In this document: positions 1 to 10,072 of the stretch, piece by piece
Numbering within the stretch: the stretch's first letter is position 1
How the letters are laid out: each line of letters opens with the position of its first letter
DNA from: Thiofaba sp039822285
GTDB lineage: Bacteria > Pseudomonadota > Gammaproteobacteria > Halothiobacillales > Halothiobacillaceae
Length of the DNA stretch: 64,000 nt
Direction of reading: 5' to 3'
Assembly: GCF_039822285.1 (NCBI RefSeq)
Contig: NZ_JBAJEY010000001.1
Span: 372,001-436,000, forward strand
Notes under the pieces: generated by a model
What the model saw: only the letters and a program-made list of their open reading frames with translations
Database searches by the model: none
What the model was told of the DNA's origin: nothing
Program-made: the position numbers and the translations under genes

Positions 1-1919
1 CTGCTCTCGCCCAGTTCGAGCGCGGGCCATTCCAGCGACAGGGATTCGATGCCCGCCTCCTCCTGGGCAGGCTGTTCCGGCGCGGCGGCCTCCGCAGGGA
101 GGGGTTCGACGGATTCGGGCACCGTCGGCAACTCGAGCACCACCTCCCCCGCCTGGCTAACGGCCTCCGGCAGGACGAAGGGGAGATGGGGCTCTGGGAC
201 GGCCTCAGCCTGAGACTCGCGGGCAGCCTCGCCCGAGGTTTCAGACTGGACGACAGCGGATCCACCGAACAGGGGGGCGTCGGCATAGGCAGCCGCACCG
301 ATGGCCTGGATGGCGGCCCAGTGCGGATCATCCTCGGCGGGATGCGTGGCACGGTAGGCCTCCGCGGCACGCAGGAACTCATCCCGCGCCCCCATCTCGT
401 GGAACAGGCGGACACGACGGGCCTGCAGGACATCGGCCTCGGGCATGCGCGCGATGGCCTCGTCAAGCACTTCACGAGCCCGGTCATGCAGCCCGTAGGC
501 CTGCATGACATCGACCTCCTCGAGTGCCGACTGCACCGGATCGATCGCCGCCCCGGAAGCCTCCTCTTCCGCCAGACTCCCCGCCACGGCACCACCCACA
601 GCGGCCCCTGCGACGGCCGCCATGGGCGCGACCTCGGCGACCGGAGCCGGCGCCTCGGGCTGGACCACCGGTGCGGCCTGAACCATCGCCTCCTCGCGAC
701 GGCGGCGCAGACGGCCGATCAGCAGGGCGAGAAGCAGGGCCCCCACCCCTCCTGCACCAAGGACGACCGGCTGGGTCAGGGTGGCCAGCAAGCCGCCTTG
801 CTCCTCAGGCTGCGATGGCGCCGCCACCGGCGGCTGGGCCTCCTTCACCTCGACCGGCGCAGTTTTTTCCGAACCAGGCGCGGCCGCCTGCAAAAGCTGC
901 TCCAGATGCTTGATCTGCTCGTCCTTAAGACGCAGCAGCTCTTCCATCTTCTGCATCTGCCCCTCGACCGCCCCCAGGCGCGCGAGAAGTTGCTCCTTTT
1001 CGACCTTCGCTGCCTCGAACTGCTCCTGCAGGACGGATTCACCACCAGCCACGCCCCTCGGCTCCGAGGCCGTCACAGGCGGGCTGACAACCTCACCCAC
1101 CACGGGAGCCACGACGGCCGGCACCGGCTGGGCAGGCGCCACGATCGCCACCTTGGGTTCGGCAAGGCTCTCGGCCGCCTTGGCAGCGGGCGCCACGGCC
1201 TCGGCAGGCGCCTTTTGGGCAACAGGGGCCTCTTGCTTCCGCGCCCGTGCCCGGAGGATCTCCTCGGTTTCGGGAATGCGCAGGACCGCGCCGGAGAGGA
1301 GCGTCTCGCCCCGGCCCGAGCCGGCGAAGGCTTTGGGGTTGGCATCGCGCAGGGCGGCCATCATCTGCTCGGTGCTCACCCCCTGCGGACGCAGGTTGTA
1401 GGCCACGCGCCACAGGGTTTCACCCTCGCGCACCCGGTAATGACCGTCCTCCACGCTGCCTTGCAGGGCCGTGCCGGCAACCGTTGGGGCTGCCGGCACA
1501 TTCGCCCCGCTCACGTTCGGCAGCGGGGCGCGGTAGCTGACAGGGTCGAGCAGGATGTCATAACCCCGCTGGATGAGTCCGTCCGGCCCCTCCAGCTCCA
1601 GCACCAGCCCCAGCACCGGATCATGGATCGGGGCCTTGGAGGTCAGCACCACATGCGGTCGTTTGCCGCCTTGCACTTGGAGCTGGATACGCCCGGACAC
1701 GGCACTCAGGGAAAAACCCTGGCGCTCGAAGGCCTGCGCGTTGGCCAGGCGGACACGGATGCCCTCCAGATCCTGGGCCGAAACATCGACAAGGGGGATT
1801 TCGGCAAGCAAGGGCTGGTTGAGATAGGAACGTACCGTCACCTCCCCCAGTCCCATGGCCTGGGCGTTCGATGTTCCGAGAATCGAGGCGCATGCAAGCG
1901 CGAGGGCCAGTTTCCGCAT
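1..1919 (-). CDS. fimV: FimV/HubP-family pole-organising protein, C-terminus beyond window
   Basis: Inner-membrane, peptidoglycan-binding scaffold that in Pseudomonas and Vibrio organises cell-pole functions such as type IV pili and flagella. The reading frame is open to the left edge, giving 639 residues without a stop. Visible in order: a signal peptide (about residues 1-21), the conserved FimV N-terminal domain, a LysM domain near residues 160-215 (HYRVREGETLWRVAYNL), an Ala/Pro-rich stretch, a coiled coil near 295-345, one transmembrane segment followed by an RLRRRREE stop-transfer sequence, and a TPR-like acidic cytoplasmic region. ATG at 1919 is the only start preceding a signal peptide. 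It lies downstream of asd, as in pseudomonads. Only the far C-terminal conserved domain is missing from view. Confidence 0.93.
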   Translation of the reverse strand, partial: MRKLALALACASILGTSNAQAMGLGEVTVRSYLNQPLLAEIPLVDVSAQDLEGIRVRLANAQAFERQGFSLSAVSGRIQLQVQGGKRPHVVLTSKAPIHDPVLGLVLELEGPDGLIQRGYDILLDPVSYRAPLPNVSGANVPAAPTVAGTALQGSVEDGHYRVREGETLWRVAYNLRPQGVSTEQMMAALRDANPKAFAGSGRGETLLSGAVLRIPETEEILRARARKQEAPVAQKAPAEAVAPAAKAAESLAEPKVAIVAPAQPVPAVVAPVVGEVVSPPVTASEPRGVAGGESVLQEQFEAAKVEKEQLLARLGAVEGQMQKMEELLRLKDEQIKHLEQLLQAAAPGSEKTAPVEVKEAQPPVAAPSQPEEQGGLLATLTQPVVLGAGGVGALLLALLIGRLRRRREEAMVQAAPVVQPEAPAPVAEVAPMAAVAGAAVGGAVAGSLAEEEASGAAIDPVQSALEEVDVMQAYGLHDRAREVLDEAIARMPEADVLQARRVRLFHEMGARDEFLRAAEAYRATHPAEDDPHWAAIQAIGAAAYADAPLFGGSAVVQSETSGEAARESQAEAVPEPHLPFVLPEAVSQAGEVVLELPTVPESVEPLPAEAAAPEQPAQEEAGIESLSLEWPALELGES

Positions 1920-2035
1920 GTCGTGTCTCCAAGGGGACGGTGTTCCACACCGCCCAGGATGTTGGATAGAACTCTCAGGGCCTGCAGACAGCGGCTTCAT
2001 GCTGCCATCTCAACCACGAGAGCACCTCGTAAAGG

Positions 2036-2049
2036 CGCCATGCATGGCG
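2036..2049. promoter_or_regulatory. Perfect 14-bp palindrome upstream of fimV
   Basis: CGCCATGCATGGCG is a perfect palindrome in the asd-fimV gap, about 120 bp before the fimV start codon. It could be an operator or a small hairpin. No regulator can be named. The rest of the gap (1920-2148) shows no convincing terminator. Confidence 0.3.
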
Positions 2050-2148
2050 TTTCCCGAGGTTCCCACAAAATAATCGCGGTTGGGTGGATTCCACAACCTT
2101 TTTCCGCCGCTTGACCGCCGGCCCGTCACCGCGCCGGCGCAGGGAGGC

Positions 2149-3171
<1,023 letters not shown>

Positions 3172-3197
3172 AGCACTAACCTTTTCTTCAAGACAGA

Positions 3198-4280
3198 TCA
3201 GCCGGCACGCAGCGCGGCCACGATAGCATCGCCCATGGCGGAGGTGGAAACCTCGGTCATCCCCGGCTCCATGATGTCGCGGGTTCGAAGCCCCTGATCG
3301 AGCACGGCGGAGACCGCGCGCTCGATGCGCTCGGCGAGGTCCGCGCGGCCGAGGCTGTAACGCAGCATCATGGCCGCGGAGAGGATGGTGGCGAGCGGGT
3401 TGGCAATACCCTGGCCGGCGATGTCCGGCGCGGAACCATGGCTTGGCTCGTACAGGCCCTGGTTGGAGCCGTTGAGCGAGGCGGACGGCAGCATGCCGAT
3501 CGAACCGGTGAGCATGGAGGCCTCATCCGAGAGGATGTCGCCGAACATGTTCTCGGTCACCATCACGTCGAACTGCTTGGGCGCGCGCACCAGCTGCATG
3601 GCCGCATTGTCGACGTACATGTGGGACAGCTCGACCTCCGGGTAGTCCTTCGCCACACGCTCCATGACCTCGCGCCACAGCTCGGAGGTCTCCAGCACGT
3701 TGGCCTTGTCGACCGAGCAAACCTTCTTGTTGCGCTTCATGGCGGCCTCGAAGGCCACCCGGCCGATGCGCTCGATCTCGGACTCCGAATAGCGCATGGT
3801 GTTGAAGCCCTCACGCTCGCCCTGGTCGTTGACCTGGATGCCGCGCGGCTGGCCGAAGTAGATGCTGCCGGTCAGCTCGCGCACGATCAGGATGTCGAGC
3901 CCGGCCACCACCTCCGGCTTGAGGGTGGAGGCGGCGGCGAGCTGCGGATAGAGGATGGCCGGACGCAGGTTGGCGAACAGGCCCAGCGCGGAGCGGATGC
4001 CGAGCAGGCCGCGCTCCGGGCGCAGCGGGCGCTCCAGGTTGTCGTACTGCGGCCCGCCGACGGCGCCGAGCAGGATGGCATCGGCCTCGAGGGCCATCTC
4101 GCGGGTGCTCTCCGGGAAGGGGTGGCCGGCCGCGTCATACGCCGCGCCACCGATCAGGCCCTCGTCCATCTCGATGTCCAGGTCGAACTCGCCGACCAGC
4201 ACATCCAGCACCTTCACCGCCTCGTCGACGATCTCCGGGCCGATGCCATCCCCCGGAAGAACCAGAACTCGCTTCGTCAT
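3198..4280 (-). CDS. leuB: 3-isopropylmalate dehydrogenase
   Basis: Third step of leucine biosynthesis: NAD-dependent oxidative decarboxylation of 3-isopropylmalate. 360 aa, family-typical. The N-terminus has the LPGDGIGPEI signature. Family segments GAVGGPQYDNL, the tyrosine region of MRYSESEIERIGRVAFE and the Mg-binding/NAD region GDILSDEASMLTGSIGMLPSAS are all present, followed by EPSHGSAPDIAGQGIANP. Part of the leuC-leuD-leuB-asd run; leuD ends 35 bp upstream. Confidence 0.98.
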   Translation of the reverse strand: MTKRVLVLPGDGIGPEIVDEAVKVLDVLVGEFDLDIEMDEGLIGGAAYDAAGHPFPESTREMALEADAILLGAVGGPQYDNLERPLRPERGLLGIRSALGLFANLRPAILYPQLAAASTLKPEVVAGLDILIVRELTGSIYFGQPRGIQVNDQGEREGFNTMRYSESEIERIGRVAFEAAMKRNKKVCSVDKANVLETSELWREVMERVAKDYPEVELSHMYVDNAAMQLVRAPKQFDVMVTENMFGDILSDEASMLTGSIGMLPSASLNGSNQGLYEPSHGSAPDIAGQGIANPLATILSAAMMLRYSLGRADLAERIERAVSAVLDQGLRTRDIMEPGMTEVSTSAMGDAIVAALRAG

Positions 4281-4315
4281 TTCAGAGCCTTATGCAATTT
4301 TATTGAACTTTAAAA

Positions 4316-4951
4316 CTAAAAGAGCCAGGGGGCCTCGGCCTTGCGGCGCGCCTCGTAGGCGCGGATCTCGTCGGCATGGCGCAGGGTCAGACCGATGTCA
4401 TCCAGGCCATGCAACAGGCAATAGCGGCGGAAGTCATCGACCTCGAAGCTGATGACCTCCTCACCAAGGCCACGGATGGTCTTGCTCTCCAGGTCGATGG
4501 TCAGCTCAAGCCCCGGCCTGGCCGCCACGGCCTGGAACAGGCGGTCGACGGTTTCCGTTGGCAGAACAATGGGAAGCAGCCCACTCTTGAAGCTGTTGTT
4601 GAAGAAGATATCGGCAAAGCTCGGCGCGATCACCGCGCGGAAGCCGAACTGGTCGAGGGCCCAGACCGCGTGCTCGCGCGAGGAACCGCAGCCGAAGTTC
4701 TCCCGCGCCAGCAGGATGGTGGCGCGGTCGAAGGGCGGCTGGTTGAGGACGAAGTCGGGGTTCTTCTTGCGCTTGGAATGGTCCATGCCCGGCTCGCCCG
4801 GCTCCAGGTAGCGCCAGTCGTCGAAGGCATTCGGGCCGAAGCCGGTGCGGTGGATGGACTTCAGGTACTGCTTGGGGATGATCGCGTCGGTGTCGACGTT
4901 CGGGCGGTCGAGCGGCGCGACGATGCCGGTGTGTTGGGTAAAGGCTTGCAT
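4316..4951 (-). CDS. leuD: 3-isopropylmalate dehydratase small subunit
   Basis: Small (swivel-domain) subunit of isopropylmalate isomerase, which converts 2- to 3-isopropylmalate together with LeuC. 211 aa, normal length. Conserved N-terminal PLDRPNVDTDAIIPKQYLK and NFGCGSSREHAVWAL mark the family. It starts 12 bp after leuC ends, so the two subunits are co-transcribed and probably translated in concert. Confidence 0.98.
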   Translation of the reverse strand: MQAFTQHTGIVAPLDRPNVDTDAIIPKQYLKSIHRTGFGPNAFDDWRYLEPGEPGMDHSKRKKNPDFVLNQPPFDRATILLARENFGCGSSREHAVWALDQFGFRAVIAPSFADIFFNNSFKSGLLPIVLPTETVDRLFQAVAARPGLELTIDLESKTIRGLGEEVISFEVDDFRRYCLLHGLDDIGLTLRHADEIRAYEARRKAEAPWLF

Positions 4952-4963
4952 GGCTTGGCTTCC

Positions 4964-6379
4964 TCAGAAATGCCGCACGTCGACGAAATGGCCCGCAATC
5001 GCGGCCGCGGCGGCCATCGCCGGACTGACCAGGTGGGTGCGCCCGCCCTGGCCCTGCCGACCCTCGAAGTTGCGGTTGGAGGTCGAGGCGCAGCGCTCGC
5101 CCGGCTTCAGGCGGTCAGCGTTCATGGCGAGGCACATGGAGCAGCCCGGCTCACGCCATTCAAACCCGGCCTCGATGAAAATCTTGTCCAGCCCCTCCTC
5201 CTCGGCCTGCTTTTTCACCAGGCCGGAGCCCGGCACGACCATGGCGAGCTTGACCGAATCCGCCTTCTTGCGTCCCTTGATCACCGCGGCGGCGGCGCGG
5301 ATGTCCTCGATGCGCGAGTTGGTGCAGGAGCCGATGAACACCTTGTCGATGGCGATGGATTCGATCGGCTGACCGGCCTCAAGGCCCATGTAGGCCAGCG
5401 CCTTGCGCATGCCGTTGGCCTTGACCGGGTCGCTCTCCTCCTCCGGGTTGGGCACCACGGCAGATACCGGCACCACCATCTCCGGCGAGGTGCCCCAGGT
5501 GACCTGCGGCACGATGTCGGCGGCATTCAATTCGACCACGCGGTCGAAGTGCGCGTCCGGATCAGAACGCAGCCCACGCCAGGCGGCGGCGGCGCGCTCG
5601 AACGTCTCGCCCTGCGGCGCGAACGGGCGCCCGCGCACATACTCGATGGTCTTCTCGTCCACCGCCACCAGGCCGGCCCGGGCCCCACCCTCGATCGCCA
5701 TGTTGCAGACCGTCATCCGCCCTTCCATGGACAAATCCTCGATCGCCTCACCGGCGAACTCGATGGTGTAGCCGGTACCGCCCGCGGTGCCAATCTTGCC
5801 GATGATGGCGAGCACGATGTCCTTGGCGGTCACCCCGGGGCCCACGTGGCCGTTGACCCGCACCAGCATGTTCTTGGCCTTTTTCTGGATCAGGGTCTGG
5901 GTGGCCATCACATGCTCGACCTCGGAGGTGCCGATGCCGAAGGCCAGCGCGCCGAACGCGCCGTGGGTGGAGGTGTGCGAATCCCCGCAGACGATGGTCA
6001 TGCCCGGCAGGGTAAAGCCCTCTTCCGGGCCGATCACGTGGACGATGCCCTGGCGCACGTCGTTCATCTTGAACTCGACGATCTTGAACTCGGCGCAGTT
6101 CTTGTCCAGCGTGCTGACCTGCTCACGCGAGACGGGATCGGCGATCCCCTCCACGCCCGCATCGCGGCGGCCGAGGGTCGGCACGTTGTGGTCCGGCACG
6201 GCGAGCATCGCCTCACGCCGCCAGGGCTGGCGACCTGCCAGGCGCAGGCCCTCGAAGGCCTGCGGCGAGGTCACCTCATGCACCAGCTGGCGGTCGATGT
6301 AGAGCAGCGCGGTGCCGTCATCTTCCTGCCGTACCACGTGCATGTCCCAGAGTTTGTCGTAAAGCGTTCTGGCAGCCAT
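4964..6379 (-). CDS. leuC: 3-isopropylmalate dehydratase large subunit
   Basis: Large [4Fe-4S] subunit of isopropylmalate isomerase. 471 aa from the ATG at 6379 (MAARTLYDKLWDMHVV). This start has a strong GAGGAGG ribosome-binding site. A longer in-frame start at 6439 lies inside the predicted promoter and is rejected. Motifs: GDSHTSTHGAFG, the first cluster cysteine in GSCTNSR and the other two in EPGCSMCLAMN. First gene of the leu operon, divergent from a LysR regulator 88 bp away, a typical arrangement for LysR control. Confidence 0.97.
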   Translation of the reverse strand: MAARTLYDKLWDMHVVRQEDDGTALLYIDRQLVHEVTSPQAFEGLRLAGRQPWRREAMLAVPDHNVPTLGRRDAGVEGIADPVSREQVSTLDKNCAEFKIVEFKMNDVRQGIVHVIGPEEGFTLPGMTIVCGDSHTSTHGAFGALAFGIGTSEVEHVMATQTLIQKKAKNMLVRVNGHVGPGVTAKDIVLAIIGKIGTAGGTGYTIEFAGEAIEDLSMEGRMTVCNMAIEGGARAGLVAVDEKTIEYVRGRPFAPQGETFERAAAAWRGLRSDPDAHFDRVVELNAADIVPQVTWGTSPEMVVPVSAVVPNPEEESDPVKANGMRKALAYMGLEAGQPIESIAIDKVFIGSCTNSRIEDIRAAAAVIKGRKKADSVKLAMVVPGSGLVKKQAEEEGLDKIFIEAGFEWREPGCSMCLAMNADRLKPGERCASTSNRNFEGRQGQGGRTHLVSPAMAAAAAIAGHFVDVRHF

Positions 6380-6409
6380 CAAGCAACCCTCCTCGAAGAT
6401 CTTGCAGGC

Positions 6410-6439
6410 ATTGTAGAAATGGCCTATCCATAACTCCAA
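6410..6439 (-). promoter_or_regulatory. Predicted sigma-70 promoter of leuC
   Basis: On the minus strand, a TTGGAG -35 (6439-6434) and a TACAAT -10 (6415-6410) are separated by 18 bp, within the 88-bp gap between leuC and the LysR gene. Transcription would start about 25-30 bp before the chosen leuC start, which supports that start. The close divergent layout suggests the LysR protein binds here. Confidence 0.5.
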
Positions 6440-6467
6440 TGCATTCTTTTCATGGATTCCATTCCCG

Positions 6468-7358
6468 ATGGATATATCAAACTACGCCGCCTTCCTTGCG
6501 GTGGCCGAACAGGCCTCCTTCTCGCTGGCCGCAGAGCAGCTGCACCTGACCCAGCCGGCGATCAGCAAGCGCATCGCCCAACTCGAGGGTGAGCTTGGCG
6601 TCACCCTGTTCGACCGGCTCGGCCGCCGGGTGGCCCTGACCGAGGCCGGGCGGGCCCTGCGCCCGGTGGCCGAGCGCATCCTCAGCGATGTGCGTGAGAC
6701 CCGCCAGGTCATCGCCAACCTCTCGCGCGAGGTCAGCGGCCCGCTGTCGGTCGTCACCTCGCACCACATCGGCCTGCGCCGCCTGCCGCCGATCCTGCGC
6801 GACTTCACCCGCAGCTATCGCAGGGTGCGACTGGATCTCGCCTTCATGGATTCGGAGCAGGCCTGCCAGGCCGTGGAACGCGGCGTGTTCGAGCTCGGGG
6901 TGGTCACCCTGCCGCTGCGCCCCTCGCCCCTGCTCGAGTGCATCCCGCTGTGGGAGGACCGGCTGGTGATCGCCGTCGCCCGGGATCACCCCCTGGCTGG
7001 CCAGGCCAGCGCGTCGCTCGAGCAGCTTGGCGCGCACCCGGCCATCCTGCCGGCCGTGGGCACCTACACCCGCACCATCATCGAGGCCCCCATCCTGCAA
7101 CGGCACGGGGCCCTGGATGTCATCCTCGAGACCAACTACCTCGAGACCATCCGCACCATGGTCGCCATCGGCCTCGGCTGGAGCGCCCTGCCCCGGGTGA
7201 TGCTCGGCGATGACGTGGTGGAGGTGCCGGTCGAGGGCCTAGATATCCGCCGCACCCTGGGGCTGGTGCGGCATGCCGGGCGCACGGTCTCGAATGCCTC
7301 GCGTGCGCTGACCGAGCTGTTGCTCGACTCCACGCCACGGGGTGAACAGACCTCATGA
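6468..7358 (+). CDS. LysR-family transcriptional regulator, divergent from leuC
   Basis: 296 aa, the usual LysR length. An N-terminal winged helix-turn-helix (residues 1-60, with FSLAAEQLHLTQPAISKRI as the recognition region) is followed by a linker helix and a two-lobed periplasmic-binding-protein-like effector domain (about 90-290). LysR proteins usually regulate the divergent neighbour, here the leu operon, and themselves. The effector is not evident; a leucine-pathway intermediate is a reasonable guess. The ATG at 6468 gives the canonical MDISNYAAFLAVAEQ start; an ATG 16 bp upstream is out of frame. Confidence 0.93.
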   Translation: MDISNYAAFLAVAEQASFSLAAEQLHLTQPAISKRIAQLEGELGVTLFDRLGRRVALTEAGRALRPVAERILSDVRETRQVIANLSREVSGPLSVVTSHHIGLRRLPPILRDFTRSYRRVRLDLAFMDSEQACQAVERGVFELGVVTLPLRPSPLLECIPLWEDRLVIAVARDHPLAGQASASLEQLGAHPAILPAVGTYTRTIIEAPILQRHGALDVILETNYLETIRTMVAIGLGWSALPRVMLGDDVVEVPVEGLDIRRTLGLVRHAGRTVSNASRALTELLLDSTPRGEQTS

Positions 7359-7395
7359 GCGTCGCTTCATTGCACCTCGCCATGAGGCCATGCCC

Positions 7396-8811
7396 TCAGC
7401 ACACCCGGACGTTGCCGAACTGCCAGGGGTCCTCGTAATCCACGTCCTCCGGGAACAGCCGGCCGCGGCCCTGGAGCGGCGTCCAGTCGCCGTACACCCC
7501 CGCCATCTCGCCAAGGTACGGCTCCGCGGCGGCGAGCACCTCCTCATGATCGAGATCATCCGGCTCCACCACCCCGCGGCGGGGGTGATGGAGCGCCCAC
7601 ACCAACCCGCCCAACACCCCGGCCGCGGTCTGCAGGGTGGTGGCGTTATTGCAGGGCGCGAGCGCGCGAGCCTCGGCCAGCGTCAGGCGCGAGCCGTACC
7701 AGTAGGCCGTGCGCGCATGACCGAGCAGCAGCACGCCGAGTTCGTCGAGCCCGTCGATAAGCTCATCCATCAGCAAGCAGGTCCGATCCTGGGCCTGCCA
7801 GTTGCGCCCGGCCAACTCGTGCAGGGAGAGCACGGCATCGTCGCAAGGGTGGTAGGCGTAGTGGACGGTCGGCCGGTAGACCACCTGCCCGCCCTCGCGC
7901 AGGGTCAGGGCATCGGCGATGGAGATGGATTCCGCATGGGTGATGAGGAAGCCGTGGTAGGGCCCGGCGAGCGGTGCCCAGCTGCGCACCCGCGTCGCGG
8001 CGCCCGGGCGACGCAGCCAGATGGCCGCCCCGGAACCGTTCTCGTGCTGGACGCCATCGGGCGGGAGTTGCCGCTCGTGCGTACCCCAACCCAGTTCGGC
8101 GGGCTGACAGGACTCGCCGATGAAGGCCTCGGCCGACCAGGTATTGACGAACTCCCCCGGCCGCTTGGGCCGGGAGGCGACCTGGGTGTCGCGCTCGGCG
8201 ATGTGGATCACGCGCACGCCGAGCGCGCACGCCAGACGTGCCCAATCCTCCCGTTCGCGCGGAGGGGGAGCCTCATATCCGGTGTCCCGGGCAAGGTGCA
8301 GGAGGGCACGCTTGACGAAGTGCGAGACGAGCCCTGGGTTGACGCCGTGATTGATCACGGCCGTCGGCGCGGACGATCCCTGCCGCCGCAAGGACAGGGC
8401 GGCCTCCCGATAGGCATAGTTGGAGCGCTGCTCGGGCGGGGTGGCTGGGTCCTCGTGGGTCCCCTCCCAGGGCTCGATGCAGGCATCGAGATAACCCACG
8501 CCGTGCCGCTGGCACCAGTCCAGCACGGCGAGGCTCGAGACGCCGTAGGAGAGGTTGAGCAGGAAGTCGCCCGGCCTCAGGTGGAGGGCAAGCAGGGACT
8601 CAAGATTGGCCGGGGTGAGAGTCTCGGCGTGGAAGGCGATACCATGGGCCGCAGCCACCGCCCTCCCCCGCCGTCCCCGGCTGAGGATGGTGATCCGGGA
8701 GGGATCGACTTCGACGTGACGCAGGATCAGGGGCAGCACGCCCTGGCCAATGCTGCCGAAGCCGAGCATCACGAGGCGGCCATCCAGCCGGGCGAGTTTG
8801 GCGTGCTGCAT
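7396..8811 (-). CDS. hss: Homospermidine synthase
   Basis: Saccharopine-dehydrogenase-like enzyme that forms sym-homospermidine from putrescine (and spermidine) using NAD. 471 aa from the ATG at 8811 (MQHAKLARLDGRLVMLGFG), preceded by a strong GGGGGAGG ribosome-binding site; an upstream in-frame start at 8901 lacks one. Rossmann motif GFGSIGQG is at the N-terminus, and the NLSYGVSSLAVLDWCQRHGV and VINHGVNPGLVSHFVK segments are typical of bacterial homospermidine synthase. It ends 37 bp from the convergent LysR gene without an evident strong terminator. The assignment rests on recognised family segments; substrate choice within the polyamines is inferred. Confidence 0.88.
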   Translation of the reverse strand: MQHAKLARLDGRLVMLGFGSIGQGVLPLILRHVEVDPSRITILSRGRRGRAVAAAHGIAFHAETLTPANLESLLALHLRPGDFLLNLSYGVSSLAVLDWCQRHGVGYLDACIEPWEGTHEDPATPPEQRSNYAYREAALSLRRQGSSAPTAVINHGVNPGLVSHFVKRALLHLARDTGYEAPPPREREDWARLACALGVRVIHIAERDTQVASRPKRPGEFVNTWSAEAFIGESCQPAELGWGTHERQLPPDGVQHENGSGAAIWLRRPGAATRVRSWAPLAGPYHGFLITHAESISIADALTLREGGQVVYRPTVHYAYHPCDDAVLSLHELAGRNWQAQDRTCLLMDELIDGLDELGVLLLGHARTAYWYGSRLTLAEARALAPCNNATTLQTAAGVLGGLVWALHHPRRGVVEPDDLDHEEVLAAAEPYLGEMAGVYGDWTPLQGRGRLFPEDVDYEDPWQFGNVRVC

Positions 8812-8839
8812 GCTTACCTCCCCCGCCCCCTGCGGCACC

Positions 8840-9616
8840 TCAGCCGAACAGCATTCCCCGGGCCTGAGCATAGACCTCGCGACTGCAGGCGGCCAGCACA
8901 CTACGGGTCTCGAGGGTCAGCGGCTGGCCGTCGAGGTCGGTGAACACCCCGCCCGCCTCGCGCACGATCACCGAGAGCGCAGCGATGTCGAGGATGTTGA
9001 CGTCCGACTCGATCACAAGGTCAATGCGCCCCGAGGCCAAGAGGTGGTAGTGGAGGAAGTCGCCGTAGCCGCGGGTGCGGTTCACCACCTGGCAGATGCG
9101 ACCAAACCCCGCCCACTGCGGCGAGCCGGCCAGGGTCTTGATATTGCCGGCGGAGAGCGCCGCCTGCTCCAGCGCCTCGATCCCGCTGACCCGGATCGGC
9201 TGGCCGTTGAGGAAGGCCCCGCCGCCCTGCTCGGCCCAGGCCATCTGCCCGCCATCGAACACCGGCGCGTTGGAGACGCCGAGGATCAGCTCATCGCCCT
9301 TCATCAGTGCGATCTGGGTGGAGAACATCGGGTACTGGCGCACGAAGGCCTTGGTGCCGTCGATCGGGTCGACCAGCCAGGTGTACTCGGCCGAGGGGTT
9401 GGTCTTGCCGGTTTCCTCACCGTAGAAGCCGTGGTCCGGGAAGGCGGCCTGGATCACCGCCTTGATCGCCTGCTCGGTCTCCACGTCGGCCACGGTCACG
9501 GGGGTGAGATCCTCCTTGATCTGCACCTGGATGTTCTTCTCGTAATAGTGACGGATCACCGCCTCACCGGCCTTGGCGGCCTCGATGGCGGTTTTCAGGA
9601 AGGCGCTCTGTTGCAT
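8840..9616 (-). CDS. Inositol-monophosphatase-family phosphatase (possible histidinol-phosphatase)
   Basis: 258 aa, Li+-sensitive Mg-dependent phosphatase fold. Metal-site motifs: EETG (about residues 72-75, within YGEETGKTNP), then WLVDPIDGTKAFV near 85-97, with a C-terminal conserved aspartate expected in the ILDIAAL region. The sequence leans to the HisN-type histidinol-phosphatase/3'-phosphoadenosine phosphatase subgroup rather than SuhB, but the substrate cannot be settled by eye. It starts just upstream of hss on the same strand (28-bp gap), and divergent from the 69-aa gene at 9677. Confidence 0.85.
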   Translation of the reverse strand: MQQSAFLKTAIEAAKAGEAVIRHYYEKNIQVQIKEDLTPVTVADVETEQAIKAVIQAAFPDHGFYGEETGKTNPSAEYTWLVDPIDGTKAFVRQYPMFSTQIALMKGDELILGVSNAPVFDGGQMAWAEQGGGAFLNGQPIRVSGIEALEQAALSAGNIKTLAGSPQWAGFGRICQVVNRTRGYGDFLHYHLLASGRIDLVIESDVNILDIAALSVIVREAGGVFTDLDGQPLTLETRSVLAACSREVYAQARGMLFG

Positions 9617-9676
9617 GTCTGCCCTGCTATATTCAGTGTGAAGAAAGAGTCTTTACCCGCACGTGAGGAGCACGTC

Positions 9677-9886
9677 ATGTATCTCAAAGACCACGCCAGC
9701 GGCGACGCCGTCGAGATCCTCGATCTGACCGCCCTGATCAACCCCAGCCATGCCACGGTGCGGGGCCGGTTCCACTCCGGCGAGGAGTTGCAGGACGCCC
9801 AAGAGTTCAAGAAGAGCAACCTCAGCTTCCCGTCTGGCGAGGCGCTGCCACGCTGCTGGCTGGACCCGCACTGGCGCGGGGTGTGA
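9677..9886 (+). CDS. Conserved small protein of unknown function (69 aa)
   Basis: A 69-aa gene starting at the ATG 9677 with a GAGGAG ribosome-binding site six bases upstream. The protein begins MYLKDHASGDAVEILDLT and ends with LPRCWLDPHWRGV. It is acidic and tryptophan-containing, with no signal peptide or membrane segment. Small proteins with this overall pattern are common in gammaproteobacteria and, as I recall, are sometimes mislabelled acetyltransferase. No catalytic domain is visible. Function unknown. Confidence 0.75.
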   Translation: MYLKDHASGDAVEILDLTALINPSHATVRGRFHSGEELQDAQEFKKSNLSFPSGEALPRCWLDPHWRGV

Positions 9887-9934
9887 GCCTGCGCTCTCCA
9901 TCGTGGCAACACGCCGCTCCCACGGGGCAACCAG

Positions 9935-10001
9935 GTAGGAGGCCCGCCCCCGGGCCGATGAGTCATCCGCGTGTTCATCGCGGCGAGGGCGCCGCTCCTA
10001 C
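9935..10001. repeat. REP-type palindromic repeat, uninterrupted
   Basis: A 67-bp element bounded by GTAGGAG and CTCCTAC in inverted orientation. It contains the core stem GGCCCG / CGGGCC with loop CCCC (9941-9956), then a second arm with GCGGCGAGGGCGCC. Degenerate half-copies flank it on both sides, so 9887-10072 is a small repeat cluster between the 69-aa gene and tatD. Related units lie at 19578-19881 (interrupted), 33258-33315 and 54066-54201. It serves as an empty-site reference for the element inserted at 19657. Confidence 0.75.
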
Positions 10002-10072
10002 ACCGGCTCAATGCGCCTGTGGGAACCGCGTGCCGCGGCGATTCCATCCAGCCTGACCCGACCGTCCTGAGT